Counted from the first letter of the stretch, positions 6,517-13,521 are shown. The stretch is 40,245 bases of DNA from a virus (IMGVR_UViG_3300045257_000135:1-40245), one strand, 5' to 3'. Numbers and translations: made by a program. The notes: generated by a model from the sequence alone, not told the origin.

Positions 6517-7407
6517 CTACCTCAGTTCTTCCATGAGTCGGGCGCGTAGCTCCAAAAACTCGGGGCCGCGCGTATCGAGGCCCCAGAGCAGGCCCGCGAA
6601 GTTGTAGACGGACCCGGAGGAGTCGCAGCCGAAGCAATACCAACCGCGCTCAGGGTCCGCATACGCCATCAGGGACGGCGTGCGCTCGTTCCCGCCCCCG
6701 TGGAACGGGCACTTGACCTTGCCCCGCGAGTTCACCTCACGACCCGTCAGCGCCGGGATATACGTCCGAGCCGAAATCCCGAGCAGGCGATCAGGCCCCA
6801 CGTCCGTCCGAGGTGCGGAAGCCGGGGCCGCGCGCTTCTCCGGAGGGCCGGGGAGATCCGCCACAAGATCCGACAGGCGCACAATCTCGCCCGTGCCACC
6901 CGACAGGGTCACCGGGGTCGGCGGGTCGTGCTTGTGGTTCAGCGTCCCCGGTAGCCGCAAGATCCGCGCGGGGTCCGTCGCTTTCAGATCCGCCCCGATC
7001 GCAAACGCCAATCGTCGGTTCGCCCGAGCAATCAAACTCGCCGGGATCGGATGGGCGAGTGACCACCAAGCATGAGTGTGGCCGGGGGTCCCGCTCGCAA
7101 CCGTGAGCGTCGGCGGAACCGGGAAGGCCGCTAGCCGCTCCGTCGCCTCCGGGGTATCGCAGTCCGCCCACAACGCCCACGCCCGCGCCACATGGTCCGC
7201 GCCACCCCCACGGTTCGCCCTCACCGCGGCGCCCACATAGATGTTGGTGGTTACCCCCTGCTCGACCGCGAAGCGCTCCACCCGGTCAAGTTGCGAGGTC
7301 GGCCACCACGCCTGCCGCATCGACTCCGCGCCCTGCCAACGAAGCTCCACGTATCCCCCAGGCTCCCGGCCCGCGATCAGCCGCAAAAGCGGAAGCGAAC
7401 TCGACAT
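6517..7407 (-). CDS. AEP-type primase with C-terminal zinc-binding domain
   Basis: A 296-residue protein. The N-terminal half has the archaeo-eukaryotic primase motifs: ALWADCDTP with the acidic pair D82/D84, SGTPGHTHAWW (105-115) with the catalytic His, and RLPGTLNHK (151-159), as in RepB-like and PrimPol-like phage primases. A Pro/Ala linker follows. The C-terminal domain (about 225-280) has C233, H236, C258 and C261 in the form KCPFHGGGNERTPSL and YCFGCDSSG, the DnaG-type CHC2 zinc finger. So an AEP catalytic domain carries a bacterial-primase zinc finger at its C-terminus. It should make primers for phage replication. The start ATG at 7407 follows GGAAGGGAACATAT. Confidence 0.85.
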   Translation of the reverse strand: MSSSLPLLRLIAGREPGGYVELRWQGAESMRQAWWPTSQLDRVERFAVEQGVTTNIYVGAAVRANRGGGADHVARAWALWADCDTPEATERLAAFPVPPTLTVASGTPGHTHAWWSLAHPIPASLIARANRRLAFAIGADLKATDPARILRLPGTLNHKHDPPTPVTLSGGTGEIVRLSDLVADLPGPPEKRAAPASAPRTDVGPDRLLGISARTYIPALTGREVNSRGKVKCPFHGGGNERTPSLMAYADPERGWYCFGCDSSGSVYNFAGLLWGLDTRGPEFLELRARLMEELR

Positions 7408-7464
7408 ATATGTTCCCTTCCGTGTGGTGCTGGTGTGGTGTGGTGTGGGAGAGCTAATCGCTCT
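7408..7464. other. leader with tandem GGTGT repeats and hairpin
   Basis: This 57-bp gap between the replication initiator-like gene and the primase holds consecutive GGTGT units (near 7422-7447) and the hairpin GAGAGC-TAATC-GCTCTC at 7450-7466. It is the only sizeable non-coding stretch in the middle of the replication operon. A leader with regulatory structure or an origin element is possible. Confidence 0.35.
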
Positions 7465-7935
7465 CTATACCCTCGGGGCACCTTGGTAGGGACCCTCGGG
7501 GATGCTGTAAAGCGCCCGAATCTCAGCCGCTAGAAGGGGCTGATACCGGTCCGCGGCCTCAAGGAATCGACCGAACAGGCGAGGCGATCCGTTGACCTTC
7601 GCGAGCACGTTTAGAGCGCCCTTGATGGCCGGCGCTCCCTTGATGGTGTTCGCGTACTTGAGGGCTCGCACGATGAACACGACCCGGGGGGCTTCGTCTA
7701 CGTCGGCGAAGTCGTCGGCGATGAGTTCGGCGAGCGCGGGGCGTAGTCGGCTCATCGGCCAGGAGAGGTCCCCTGCGGCGGTTTCTAGCGCGAGGTGGAA
7801 GAACCCTTCCCCGGTGGAGTGTGGCCCGGTCATGAGGTAGAGGGCGAGGGCTCGGGCGTCTTCGCTCCATGCGCGCACTTTGAGGTCGTTCCAGAATGTG
7901 AGGCTGACCCGCCCGTATCTCCACCCGCTTGCCAT
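7465..7935 (-). CDS. phage replication initiator / replisome organiser-like protein
   Basis: A 156-residue protein. It starts MASGWRYGRVSLTFWNDLKV and continues with helices typical of phage replisome organisers: ALALYLMTGPHSTGEGFF, a winged-helix core with LSWPMSRLRPALAELIADDF, then VVFIVRALKYANTIKG. This pattern (FW-x3-KV, LYLLT-x-PH, GxF) is common to actinophage replication initiation proteins related to DnaD-type N-terminal domains. It is shorter than many relatives, which add a C-terminal helicase-binding part. Gene order (initiator, then primase) supports the role of origin recognition. Confidence 0.65.
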   Translation of the reverse strand: MASGWRYGRVSLTFWNDLKVRAWSEDARALALYLMTGPHSTGEGFFHLALETAAGDLSWPMSRLRPALAELIADDFADVDEAPRVVFIVRALKYANTIKGAPAIKGALNVLAKVNGSPRLFGRFLEAADRYQPLLAAEIRALYSIPEGPYQGAPRV

Positions 7936-7993
7936 GCCCTACGCGTCTCCGATGCTTGTGGTCGTGCTGCCCGGTTGTGGGGCTGCGAATGGG

Positions 7994-8218
7994 TCAGGCA
8001 TCGGGGCCTCCGTACTCGTAGTAGAGGACAGCGCCAGCGCCCAACAGCAGCGCGATCACGGCCGTCGCCGTGAGCTTGTCGCTGACCGCGCTGGAGTTGA
8101 CCCAGATGGCTGCGATGAACATGGCGACGCTGGCGGTGTCGAGCAGGACCCCGACGAGCGCCGCGAGCTTGCGGAGCAGGGACCTGCCCGAAGGTGTGGC
8201 TCCGCTAGTCGGTGTCAT
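7994..8218 (-). CDS. two-span membrane protein (74 aa)
   Basis: A polar start with Ser/Thr/Arg, then LAALVGVLLDTASVAMFIAAIW as first span and ATAVIALLLGAGAVLYYEY as second, with a short loop NSSAVSDKLT. Start ATG at 8218 overlaps the end of the previous gene by 14 nt. The function is unknown; its early location argues against a holin, and membrane-linked superinfection or replication roles are possible. Confidence 0.6.
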   Translation of the reverse strand: MTPTSGATPSGRSLLRKLAALVGVLLDTASVAMFIAAIWVNSSAVSDKLTATAVIALLLGAGAVLYYEYGGPDA

Positions 8219-8438
8219 CCGGTTTCCTTTCTCGGGCTAGGACGAGGTCGAGCACGTCGCGGGGGAGGACGGTGCGGGGCAGGTCGCCGTCCCAGATAAC
8301 GACGGGCTTGTCGTCCATGAGGACGGCAAGGGCGGCGGCGATGATCTCCCGCGCTTCCCACGGCTCGCAGACGGGCTGCGCCCTAAGCGCCGCGTCCACG
8401 GCGCGCTGCGAGATGCTGGAAGGGTCGATGTTGTTCAT
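8205..8438 (-). CDS. hypothetical protein (77 aa)
   Basis: Not recognised. I take the ATG at 8438 (MNNIDPSSISQRAVDAALRA); the frame is open further upstream to 8522 with an in-frame ATG at 8447, so the start is uncertain. The protein is helical at the N-terminus (EAREIIAAALAVLMDD) and ends in a charged tail. Confidence 0.5.
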   Translation of the reverse strand: MNNIDPSSISQRAVDAALRAQPVCEPWEAREIIAAALAVLMDDKPVVIWDGDLPRTVLPRDVLDLVLARERKPDDTD

Positions 8439-8487
8439 GCCGCACATTCTCTCGCGGCAGCCGTTGTGCACGATGGCGGGTGGAGGC

Positions 8488-8919
8488 TCATCGCTCCTCC
8501 GTGGGCAGGTCGCGCATCGCACGGCGGTAGGCAGGTGACAGCCAGCGCCAACGGCGAACCAGGGCGTAGGGAATCAGGACGGTTATGGAACGCGAGCCCC
8601 CTCGCCACTCGGTGAACAGGCGCCCGTAGCAGATGGTCGGGTTGAAGAACTCCCAGCCGTCCGGCATCCACCTCGGATGGGACGTCCAGCCGCTAAACCC
8701 CCGGAGGTGCAGCGCCACGTAGACCGCGCCGCGGTGCCGCCCGAAGTAGACGGTCGTCCCGTCGCCCTCGCCGCGCATGACGTGCCAGCCGCGGAGTCCG
8801 AAGATGGGGCCGGGCGGGGTCGTATCCCACGCCTCAGCCTTCTTCGCGGCGGCGTCAAGGATGGCCTGGGGGTCAGGAATCCCAGCCCCAGTTTCGTCAC
8901 TAGATGGAGTTGCGGTCAT
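8488..8919 (-). CDS. hypothetical protein (143 aa)
   Basis: Not recognised. Starts at ATG 8919, overlapping the upstream TGA (ATGA). The middle is rich in aromatic residues and looks like a small beta domain (GTTVYFGRHRGAVYVALHLR, then RWMPDGWEFFNP), followed by LIPYALVRRWRWLSPAYRRA, a basic-aromatic helix that might touch membrane or DNA. No catalytic signature is seen. Confidence 0.5.
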   Translation of the reverse strand: MTATPSSDETGAGIPDPQAILDAAAKKAEAWDTTPPGPIFGLRGWHVMRGEGDGTTVYFGRHRGAVYVALHLRGFSGWTSHPRWMPDGWEFFNPTICYGRLFTEWRGGSRSITVLIPYALVRRWRWLSPAYRRAMRDLPTEER

Positions 8920-9152
8920 GCGTACCAACCCCTCAACACGTAGGCCCGATCCGCGAGCGTCGAAATGACGTTCGCCTTGTGATCCAACTCCCGCTCAAGC
9001 TCCGCGATCCTCTGCTGAAGCTGCCTCACAAATCTTGCGTCTGACGCAAGAGTCGGGCGAGCCGCGGGGAACGGTCGGATCTGACAGCCCGTGGCCTCAG
9101 TGGGGCTGGAAATGGCCGCAGACGGGCAACCCTGCCCCTCGCACCGGATCAC
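8916..9152 (-). CDS. hypothetical coiled-coil protein carrying an internal operator
   Basis: A 78-residue protein with GTG start at 9152 overlapping the upstream stop. An N-terminal part with two Cys is followed by a coiled coil (FVRQLQQRIAELERELDHKA). Family unknown. Its coding sequence contains the perfect palindrome CTTGCGTCTGACGCAAG at 9034-9050, described separately. Confidence 0.5.
   Translation of the reverse strand: MIRCEGQGCPSAAISSPTEATGCQIRPFPAARPTLASDARFVRQLQQRIAELERELDHKANVISTLADRAYVLRGWYA
9034..9050. promoter_or_regulatory. intragenic operator-like palindrome (site O6)
   Basis: CTTGCG-TCTGA-CGCAAG has the same arm length and N5 spacing as the promoter operators, with G/C in place of A/T at the inner arm position. 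No -10 box lies 17 bp from either internal TTGCGT, so it appears not to be a promoter operator. It lies in mid-operon. Confidence 0.5.
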
Positions 9153-9559
9153 GCGGCAGCCCTCCCCGTCTCCTGCCCCTCGCCATGCGCCAAACGCAAC
9201 CGCTCAAGCTCAACCCCGTGATGCTCACACCACAACGGGCCAAACCGACCACGAGTCGCCAACCGGTCGCACCCATCCCCCGACGCGCACCGCTGAACCG
9301 TCCGACGTGAAGAAGCCGGCCGCGCCAACATCGCATGCGCATCCGGAGCCGAAATCGTCAGTCGACCCCGAACCGAGTCATCTCGGTCATACGCCGCGCG
9401 GAAATGATCCGCCATGAACGCACGAAGGGGCAACCACTCATCCGGACACGGAATCTCGGAGGCGATAGCCCAAGCGCCGAACCATCCAACGTCCCCCGTG
9501 GCCCTAGACGCTTCAAGCGACCGTCGAACCTGCGCCGGGTAACTATCGCGGTCGGGCAT
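9149..9559 (-). CDS. hypothetical protein with zinc-binding-like C-terminus
   Basis: A 136-residue protein. ATG at 9559 follows GGAG with good spacing and lies within the end of the exonuclease gene. The helical middle (WFGAWAIASEIPCPDEW, FMADHFRAAYDRDD) is not recognised. The end contains RCASGDGCDRLATRGRFGPL then WCEHH, giving a C-x5-C-x13-C-x2-H arrangement that could bind zinc. It follows the exonuclease in the recombination block. Confidence 0.5.
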   Translation of the reverse strand: MPDRDSYPAQVRRSLEASRATGDVGWFGAWAIASEIPCPDEWLPLRAFMADHFRAAYDRDDSVRGRLTISAPDAHAMLARPASSRRTVQRCASGDGCDRLATRGRFGPLWCEHHGVELERLRLAHGEGQETGRAAA

Positions 9560-10394
9560 ACGAAGACTCCATCGCCGAGATTGCATCCGCCGACGCCTTC
9601 AACGCGAGGAAATCCGCGAAGCACGCCAACCGGACATTGCCCTCCCCATCAACCGCCGTCGCCGGCACAAGCTCCATCCCGCCCGCACGAGTCACATGCA
9701 GCACCGCGCGCACATCAGACGGCTTCCCGCCCATCTCCACGTCCGCGCCCTCATACGCCTCAAGCTGCGCAAAGTGGCTCGCCGGATACACCCACTTGGA
9801 GGTCTTCAGATCCCCGCGGATCAACAGACGCGCATCCGCGTCCGGCACAAGGAATAGACGCTCCTTACGGGCACGCGGGCGCTTGATCGACACAAGACGC
9901 GCCTTCACGAACGCCAGGAAGTCATACGTCCCCGCGAACTCGTGCGCGAGAGACAGCACCCGGACCTCCGTCGCCACGAACTCGGGCTCATAGGTGGTAA
10001 AGAACTTGGCGAGCCCGCGGACATAGCCGCGGTCCTGCTCGGGGAAGGTCGCGGCCAGGGGAATGGTCCCCTTCGTGGCGTACGCCTCTAGCGCCTCATG
10101 GACGGCCGTGCCGCGAATACCGCCCGCGGTCAACTGATCCCGGACGGTCAGCTTCTCCGTCTGAAGCGCCGCCACCACATCGGTGGGCTTCAGCTTCGTG
10201 AAGTCATAGCCCCGCGTGGTGAGGACATGGGCGCCGGCCGCCCCGATCTGCATGCCCCACCACGAGAGGTCTTTCGGGACGGCTTTGCCGAGGATGGTTG
10301 TGACGGACTTGAAGACTTTTCCGGCGCACTCTGCGGACCCGCATGTGCATCGGTACTTGTGGTCCGGGCTCATCTCAAGCGTGTGCGCGCTCAC
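9543..10394 (-). CDS. RecE/Cas4-type PD-(D/E)XK exonuclease
   Basis: A 283-residue nuclease. Motifs in order: RGTAVHEALEAYA with His near 99, TEVRVLSLAHEFAGTYDFLA with the Glu near 143 and Asp near 158, then LIRGDLKTSKWVYPASHFAQ with D195-x-K197 and a following Gln-x3-Tyr helix. This is the RecB-family layout of phage exonucleases that resect double-strand ends for strand annealing. An N-terminal CTCGSAEC cluster may bind zinc or an iron-sulphur centre. It lies three small genes downstream of the RecT-like protein, and together they form a Rec E/T-type recombination pair. GTG at 10394 overlaps the upstream stop. Confidence 0.85.
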   Translation of the reverse strand: MSAHTLEMSPDHKYRCTCGSAECAGKVFKSVTTILGKAVPKDLSWWGMQIGAAGAHVLTTRGYDFTKLKPTDVVAALQTEKLTVRDQLTAGGIRGTAVHEALEAYATKGTIPLAATFPEQDRGYVRGLAKFFTTYEPEFVATEVRVLSLAHEFAGTYDFLAFVKARLVSIKRPRARKERLFLVPDADARLLIRGDLKTSKWVYPASHFAQLEAYEGADVEMGGKPSDVRAVLHVTRAGGMELVPATAVDGEGNVRLACFADFLALKASADAISAMESSYARPR

Positions 10395-10657
10395 GTTGCG
10401 TCACCCGGGCCGACGTTCTCGCCGCCGAGGCCGCGGTACGCCTCGTCGTTCTCCTTCGCGCGCTTACGCTCTATATGGCGCACCCGGTCCTGAAGGGCCG
10501 CAGCCGCACGCGGAAGCACATCGCGCCGCACGCCCCCGCGCTCCGTCTGCCACGAGCCATGCTCACGCGACGCGCGATAGTCGATGCCGTCCACGTTCAG
10601 GACCGCCGTCCAATGCCCGGACCGGTCGGAGAGGTCGATGACCGTAAAGCCGCTCAT
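10391..10657 (-). CDS. hypothetical protein (88 aa)
   Basis: Begins MSGFTVIDLSDRSGHWTAVL, a small beta-rich start, then a long basic helix (LQDRVRHIERKRAKENDEAY). ATG at 10657 follows GAAGGGACGCCG and overlaps the zinc ribbon stop (ATGA). Family unknown; it sits between the zinc ribbon protein and the exonuclease. Confidence 0.55.
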   Translation of the reverse strand: MSGFTVIDLSDRSGHWTAVLNVDGIDYRASREHGSWQTERGGVRRDVLPRAAAALQDRVRHIERKRAKENDEAYRGLGGENVGPGDAT

Positions 10658-10806
10658 CGGCGTCCCTTCCGCTTGCACACGCCACACTGTGCGCCGCTCG
10701 TGTTCGGCTCGATGACCTTCCCGCACGTACGGCAAAGCCACATGCCGGAAGCCACATGCACCGCGGCGCCCACGACCGTGTTCAGCGCACCGAAAAGGGA
10801 CCTCAT
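10654..10806 (-). CDS. small zinc ribbon protein
   Basis: A 50-residue protein bounded by ATGA overlaps on both sides. A hydrophobic N-terminal half (LFGALNTVVGAAVHVASG) is followed by LCRTCGK and CGVCKRKGRR, four cysteines in two C-x2-C knuckles 16 residues apart. This is a minimal zinc ribbon with a basic tail, so nucleic-acid or protein binding is likely. Confidence 0.6.
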   Translation of the reverse strand: MRSLFGALNTVVGAAVHVASGMWLCRTCGKVIEPNTSGAQCGVCKRKGRR

Positions 10807-11102
10807 CGGTTCGCCTTCCGTGCGCGCTTCACGGCCGACCGCTTCGCCTTCCGGCGCGCGTGATCCCGAGCCGCCACCTCGCGCACCAAGCGCGTGTAGT
10901 AATCGACGGGCGGCTCCCCAAGCTCGGGCGTCATCTCGCCCGTCATCAGGTCCCGCATGACGTTGGCCGTCCGGTTACGACGAGGGGACGCGCCCGTGGT
11001 GCGCGCTTTGCGGCGCTCAACCCGGTTCGGATCGCGCTTTGCGACGGGGGCGGGCTCTACCGCCGCGTCGGGCATGATCGGACCGCCCTCAACCGCGTTC
11101 AC
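10803..11102 (-). CDS. small basic protein (99 aa)
   Basis: Highly basic protein starting MNAVEGGPIMPDAAVEPAP from a GTG at 11102 that overlaps the RecT-like stop. It carries Arg/Lys-rich stretches (RDPNRVERRKARTTGASPRR and the C-terminal ARRKAKRSAVKRARKANR). It probably binds nucleic acid. No fold is recognised. Confidence 0.55.
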   Translation of the reverse strand: MNAVEGGPIMPDAAVEPAPVAKRDPNRVERRKARTTGASPRRNRTANVMRDLMTGEMTPELGEPPVDYYTRLVREVAARDHARRKAKRSAVKRARKANR

Positions 11103-12010
11103 GACGCACCCGCCGTCAGCCGCTCAAGCAACGCCACGCCCTGATCCAGGGACAGGGCCGCAATCGCCGCCTTCACGTCCGTCGCGTCCTCCACCCCAAG
11201 CTCAACCAGAGTCCAACGCATCTTGTCCGCCGACCAACCCGACACCTTGAACGCGTCACGGATCACGTCAATCGACGGGCCACCATCCGGAACCTGCGGG
11301 GCGTCCGCCGGCACGGGGTCAGTAACCACCACTGCATCGGAGATGACTTCGGGCTCGGGCTCGACGGGGCCGCTCACCGTCGCCTTCGGCTTCGTCTTGG
11401 CCTTCGGCGGCTTAACCTCCGCGGGCGCCTCCGCGGCGTACTCCCGGTCCACCTCAAGGCTTGCGTCCACGATCACGTCAGGCGCCGACAGTTCCTCAGG
11501 CGTGTACGCCGGGGCGCCGTTCAGAAGGTCCGGGCAGAACGTCCGCACGCCCGCCGTCAGGGCACGCGCGAAGTACATATCCCGCGGGTACTTGCGCCAG
11601 TTGCCTTTGCCGAGCAGGCCCGCCCGCGTCGCGTCCTTCTTGTCGAACGAAATGGTGCCCATCGAGCGCATGACTTCGCCGGACGGGTACTTGTCCGACG
11701 CCGGGACCCGGGCCACCTTGAAGAACTCAAGCGTGCAACCCTCGTCCGTGCGGGCCTTGACCTCATAGTCGTAGCGGCCCGACGACTTCACGAGCCCGGC
11801 TAGGAGGTTCGCCCCAAGCGACGGCTTCCCGTCAATGACATGAATACCAGTCATGGACGCCACCGGACCCACGCCGAACTCGCGGCCGGCGAGCACCTTC
11901 ACCACGGCCTGTTCGTACTTCTTCACGTCTGGGAACAGTCCCGATGCGTGAAGCGTGCGCCCGACCGCGATCGGGTCCTCAACGGCCACTCGGGCCAGTT
12001 CGGTGCTCAT
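11099..12010 (-). CDS. RecT-like single-strand annealing protein
   Basis: A 303-residue protein. Residues 1-190 show the pattern of actinophage RecT-like proteins: LHASGLFPDVK, VVKVLAGREFGVGPVASMTG, IHVIDGKPSLGANLLAGLVK, a GCTLEFF strand, SFDKKDATRAGLLGKGNWRK and YFARALTAGVRTFCPD. Then comes a long Pro/Ala/Val-rich linker (about 190-250) and a small helical C-terminal domain (DVIRDAFKVSGWSADKMRW) of separate character. It should coat single strands and anneal them with partners made by the exonuclease at 9543. The match is by pattern, so the exact family (RecT or a related annealer) is less certain than the role. ATG 12010 overlaps the upstream TGA and follows GGAAGG. Confidence 0.75.
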   Translation of the reverse strand: MSTELARVAVEDPIAVGRTLHASGLFPDVKKYEQAVVKVLAGREFGVGPVASMTGIHVIDGKPSLGANLLAGLVKSSGRYDYEVKARTDEGCTLEFFKVARVPASDKYPSGEVMRSMGTISFDKKDATRAGLLGKGNWRKYPRDMYFARALTAGVRTFCPDLLNGAPAYTPEELSAPDVIVDASLEVDREYAAEAPAEVKPPKAKTKPKATVSGPVEPEPEVISDAVVVTDPVPADAPQVPDGGPSIDVIRDAFKVSGWSADKMRWTLVELGVEDATDVKAAIAALSLDQGVALLERLTAGAS

Positions 12011-12222
12011 GCGATGCCTTCCGTGTTGTCATGGGGCACGAAACCGACCGCCCGACGCCCGTCCTTCAGGCGCCAGCCGTCGTCGTGCCGCTCGTATCCG
12101 CGCTTGAGCATCTGTGCCGCCATGCCCCGCGCGCCCTTCTTAGCCTTCCGCGCCGCCTCAGTTGACTCGCAAATCGCCTTCACGAGCAAAGCCGCGCGCA
12201 CCGTCGCCGTATGGGTGGTCAC
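12007..12222 (-). CDS. hypothetical protein (71 aa)
   Basis: GTG at 12222 overlaps the upstream TGA (GTGA), preferred over a longer open frame. It is a basic helical protein, TVRAALLVKAICESTEAARK then KKGARGMAAQMLKRGY, with a beta end. Not recognised. Confidence 0.5.
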   Translation of the reverse strand: MTTHTATVRAALLVKAICESTEAARKAKKGARGMAAQMLKRGYERHDDGWRLKDGRRAVGFVPHDNTEGIA

Positions 12223-12446
12223 GCGCCCGCCTCCCGGTTCGGCGCGATCAGACACTCGATGAGGTCCGACGCAAGAAGCATCATGTCCTCAGTGGCCGTC
12301 CGCCGAAAGAACGCGACGAACGACTCTGCGTCATGCGTCACACCGCTTACACTGTCGTGCAGAATCGCGGTAAGTTTGCCCGCGAACTCGTCACAAAGGC
12401 TTGCAATGGCGCAAACCCCCTCAACCTCATCGCTCTCGACCGACAT
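12219..12446 (-). CDS. first gene of the replication operon, hypothetical (75 aa)
   Basis: An acidic, helical 75-residue protein (MSVESDEVEGVCAIASLCDE). ATG at 12446 follows GGAGGT with 4 nt spacing, the best ribosome site in this operon. The promoter with operator O3 lies 36 bp upstream, so this is the first product of the leftward early transcript. The function is unknown; leading genes of this sort often act early on the host or on regulation. Confidence 0.6.
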   Translation of the reverse strand: MSVESDEVEGVCAIASLCDEFAGKLTAILHDSVSGVTHDAESFVAFFRRTATEDMMLLASDLIECLIAPNREAGA

Positions 12447-12464
12447 ACCAACCTCCGTCGTCGC

Positions 12465-12511
12465 CTTGCGTTTCGTGCAAGACGATACGGGGTACTTGCA
12501 GAATATGCAAG
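12465..12511. promoter_or_regulatory. tandem operators O4/O3 and leftward early promoter
   Basis: O3 is CTTGCA-GAATA-TGCAAG (12495-12511); O4 is CTTGCG-TTTCG-TGCAAG (12465-12481), 30 bp apart centre to centre. Leftward -35 TTGCAT (12510-12505), 17 bp, -10 TATCGT (12487-12482) matches the SSB promoter in both boxes. The XRE-type gene begins on the other side, so its product is the obvious candidate to bind here. Confidence 0.75.
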
Positions 12512-12519
12512 AGAGCAGG

Positions 12520-12548
12520 TTGGACGAAAGTCGTCCGAACGCTAGTGT
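12520..12548 (+). promoter_or_regulatory. possible repressor promoter with small inverted repeat
   Basis: TTGGAC (12520-12525), 17 bp, TAGTGT (12543-12548), 13 nt before the ATG at 12562. Both boxes match consensus at only half their positions. The inverted repeat GGACGA-AAG-TCGTCC (12522-12536) overlaps the -35 and could be a second kind of operator. Confidence 0.3.
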
Positions 12549-12561
12549 TCAGGCCACGGAC

Positions 12562-12870
12562 ATGCCGCAACCCGAAACCCAATCGCTCATGGAACGCTTC
12601 CTAGTGGCCGTGATCGAAGACCGAATGCGAGTCGCAGGCATCACGCCCGCCGACCTCTCACGGCACCCCGAGTTCACGCGCAGCGAAGCGACCCTTAGCC
12701 GCGTCCTCGCCGGCCGAATCAAATCCCCCAACGGCGGATGGGATGACTTCGTGGGCGACGTAGGGGCCGCCCTGGACGAGTCACCGCTAGCCCTTTGGGC
12801 CGACGCACTAGAACTCTGGCGCGCCGACCCGAAGGGAATAACGCTTCGCCGACGGCTACGCGGCGACTGA
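12562..12870 (+). CDS. XRE-type helix-turn-helix protein, candidate immunity repressor
   Basis: A 102-residue protein opening MPQPETQSLMERFLVAVIED. Residues about 22-60 fit a lambda-type helix-turn-helix: RVAGITPADLSRHPEFTRSE, TLSRVLAGRIKSPNGGW, then DDFVGDVGAALDESPLALW. There is no peptidase-like C-terminal domain, so it is not a self-cleaving repressor. The gene faces the replication operon across the two operators O3 and O4, the position expected of an immunity repressor. The ATG has no strong ribosome site; an in-frame ATG at 12505 lies inside O3 and is less likely. That it binds all CTTGCA palindromes is inference. Confidence 0.65.
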   Translation: MPQPETQSLMERFLVAVIEDRMRVAGITPADLSRHPEFTRSEATLSRVLAGRIKSPNGGWDDFVGDVGAALDESPLALWADALELWRADPKGITLRRRLRGD

Positions 12871-13038
12871 CACGACTGCGGAGCCATCGTCCGAGTCCGC
12901 AACCATCTCGGACAGGTCGGCGCTCAACTCACGCCACATACGGGCGATAGCCGGGGACACGCCATCCAAGCGCAGCCCCCGGTCTAATGCTGCCTGGACA
13001 AAGCCGATCGCATCATGATCGGCGGGGGTGATCTGCAT
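12856..13038 (-). CDS. hypothetical protein (60 aa)
   Basis: MQITPADHDAIGFVQAALDR, an acidic helical protein, whose end overlaps the end of the repressor gene on the opposite strand by 15 nt. A GAGAGAGG lies 11 nt before the ATG. Not recognised; it may be part of the lysogeny control region. Confidence 0.45.
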   Translation of the reverse strand: MQITPADHDAIGFVQAALDRGLRLDGVSPAIARMWRELSADLSEMVADSDDGSAVVSVAA

Positions 13039-13232
13039 TCCTCATACAGCCTCTCTCGCGTACGCCTAACACGCGCACTCCCGTGGTCGCGCTGACCCCG
13101 CGTCCCTGCTATTTCGCTGCCCCGCCGAGTACCCCTCAGCCTGGCAACCCACGGCACTAGAACAAGAACGAGTCCAAGATGAACTAGTTTCGACATGCCA
13201 AGTGTATCCGCATGCGCATACAATGCAACGCT
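13039..13232. other. control region between divergent small genes
   Basis: About 190 bp with no gene. It is less GC-rich than its surroundings near 13150-13230, as expected for promoters firing both ways. The palindrome at 13204-13221 is described separately; nothing else stands out. Confidence 0.4.
13204..13224 (+). promoter_or_regulatory. palindrome and -10 box ahead of the RHH gene
   Basis: GTATCCGCATGCGCATAC (13204-13221) is an 18-bp palindrome with one mismatched pair. TACAAT (13219-13224) overlaps its end and lies 8 nt before the ATG at 13233, so the transcript may be nearly leaderless. The -35 is weak. Autoregulation by the ribbon-helix-helix product is likely. Confidence 0.45.
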
Positions 13233-13490
13233 ATGAGCGACGAACCGCGCCGCGAGGTAGGGTTTCCGGGCGTGAGGGCCACGACCGTCAGGCTTGACGA
13301 TTCGCTACACGCGGCCGTGCGCGCCGAAGCAGAACGCCAAGGGACTAACCCCTCCGACTTCATTCGGCAAGCCGTAGCCTTCCGAGTCGGCTGGCTCGCA
13401 GCCCTACGCGCCAGCGGCGTAGACATTCCCGACGACGCCGCACTAGCGCAAGCCCTAGCCAAGCTCGCAGCCGAACCAGACGTGTCGTAG
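13233..13490 (+). CDS. ribbon-helix-helix (CopG/Arc-type) regulator
   Basis: An 85-residue protein. The strand ATTVRLDD is followed by LHAAVRAEAERQG, TNPSDFIRQAVAFRV, the arrangement of strand, helix A, turn and helix B of RHH dimers. A C-terminal helical extension (GVDIPDDAALAQALAKLAAE) follows. Such proteins bind palindromic DNA as dimers of dimers; one palindrome overlaps its own promoter. No toxin gene is next to it, so an antitoxin role is not supported. It could modulate the lysogeny-lysis decision along with the XRE protein. Confidence 0.75.
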   Translation: MSDEPRREVGFPGVRATTVRLDDSLHAAVRAEAERQGTNPSDFIRQAVAFRVGWLAALRASGVDIPDDAALAQALAKLAAEPDVS

Positions 13491-13501
13491 AACGAACGAA
13501 A

Positions 13502-13521
13502 GCCCCCGACGAATCGGGGGC
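13502..13521 (-). terminator. strong intrinsic terminator of the late operon
   Basis: On the minus strand GCCCCCGA-TTCG-TCGGGGGC forms a perfect 8-bp stem capped by a TTCG tetraloop, then TTTCGTTCGTTC. It lies 6 nt after the last late gene stop (13528). In the plus direction it may also stop the RHH transcript, though without a T-run. Confidence 0.85.

Noticed and set aside
12404-12420. CTTGCAATGGCGCAAAC as a further operator
   Set aside because: The half-sites are one base closer than in the real sites and the outer bases do not match.
13233-13490. Toxin-antitoxin pair
   Set aside because: The RHH gene stands alone; the flanking genes are on the opposite strand and separated by a terminator or control region.
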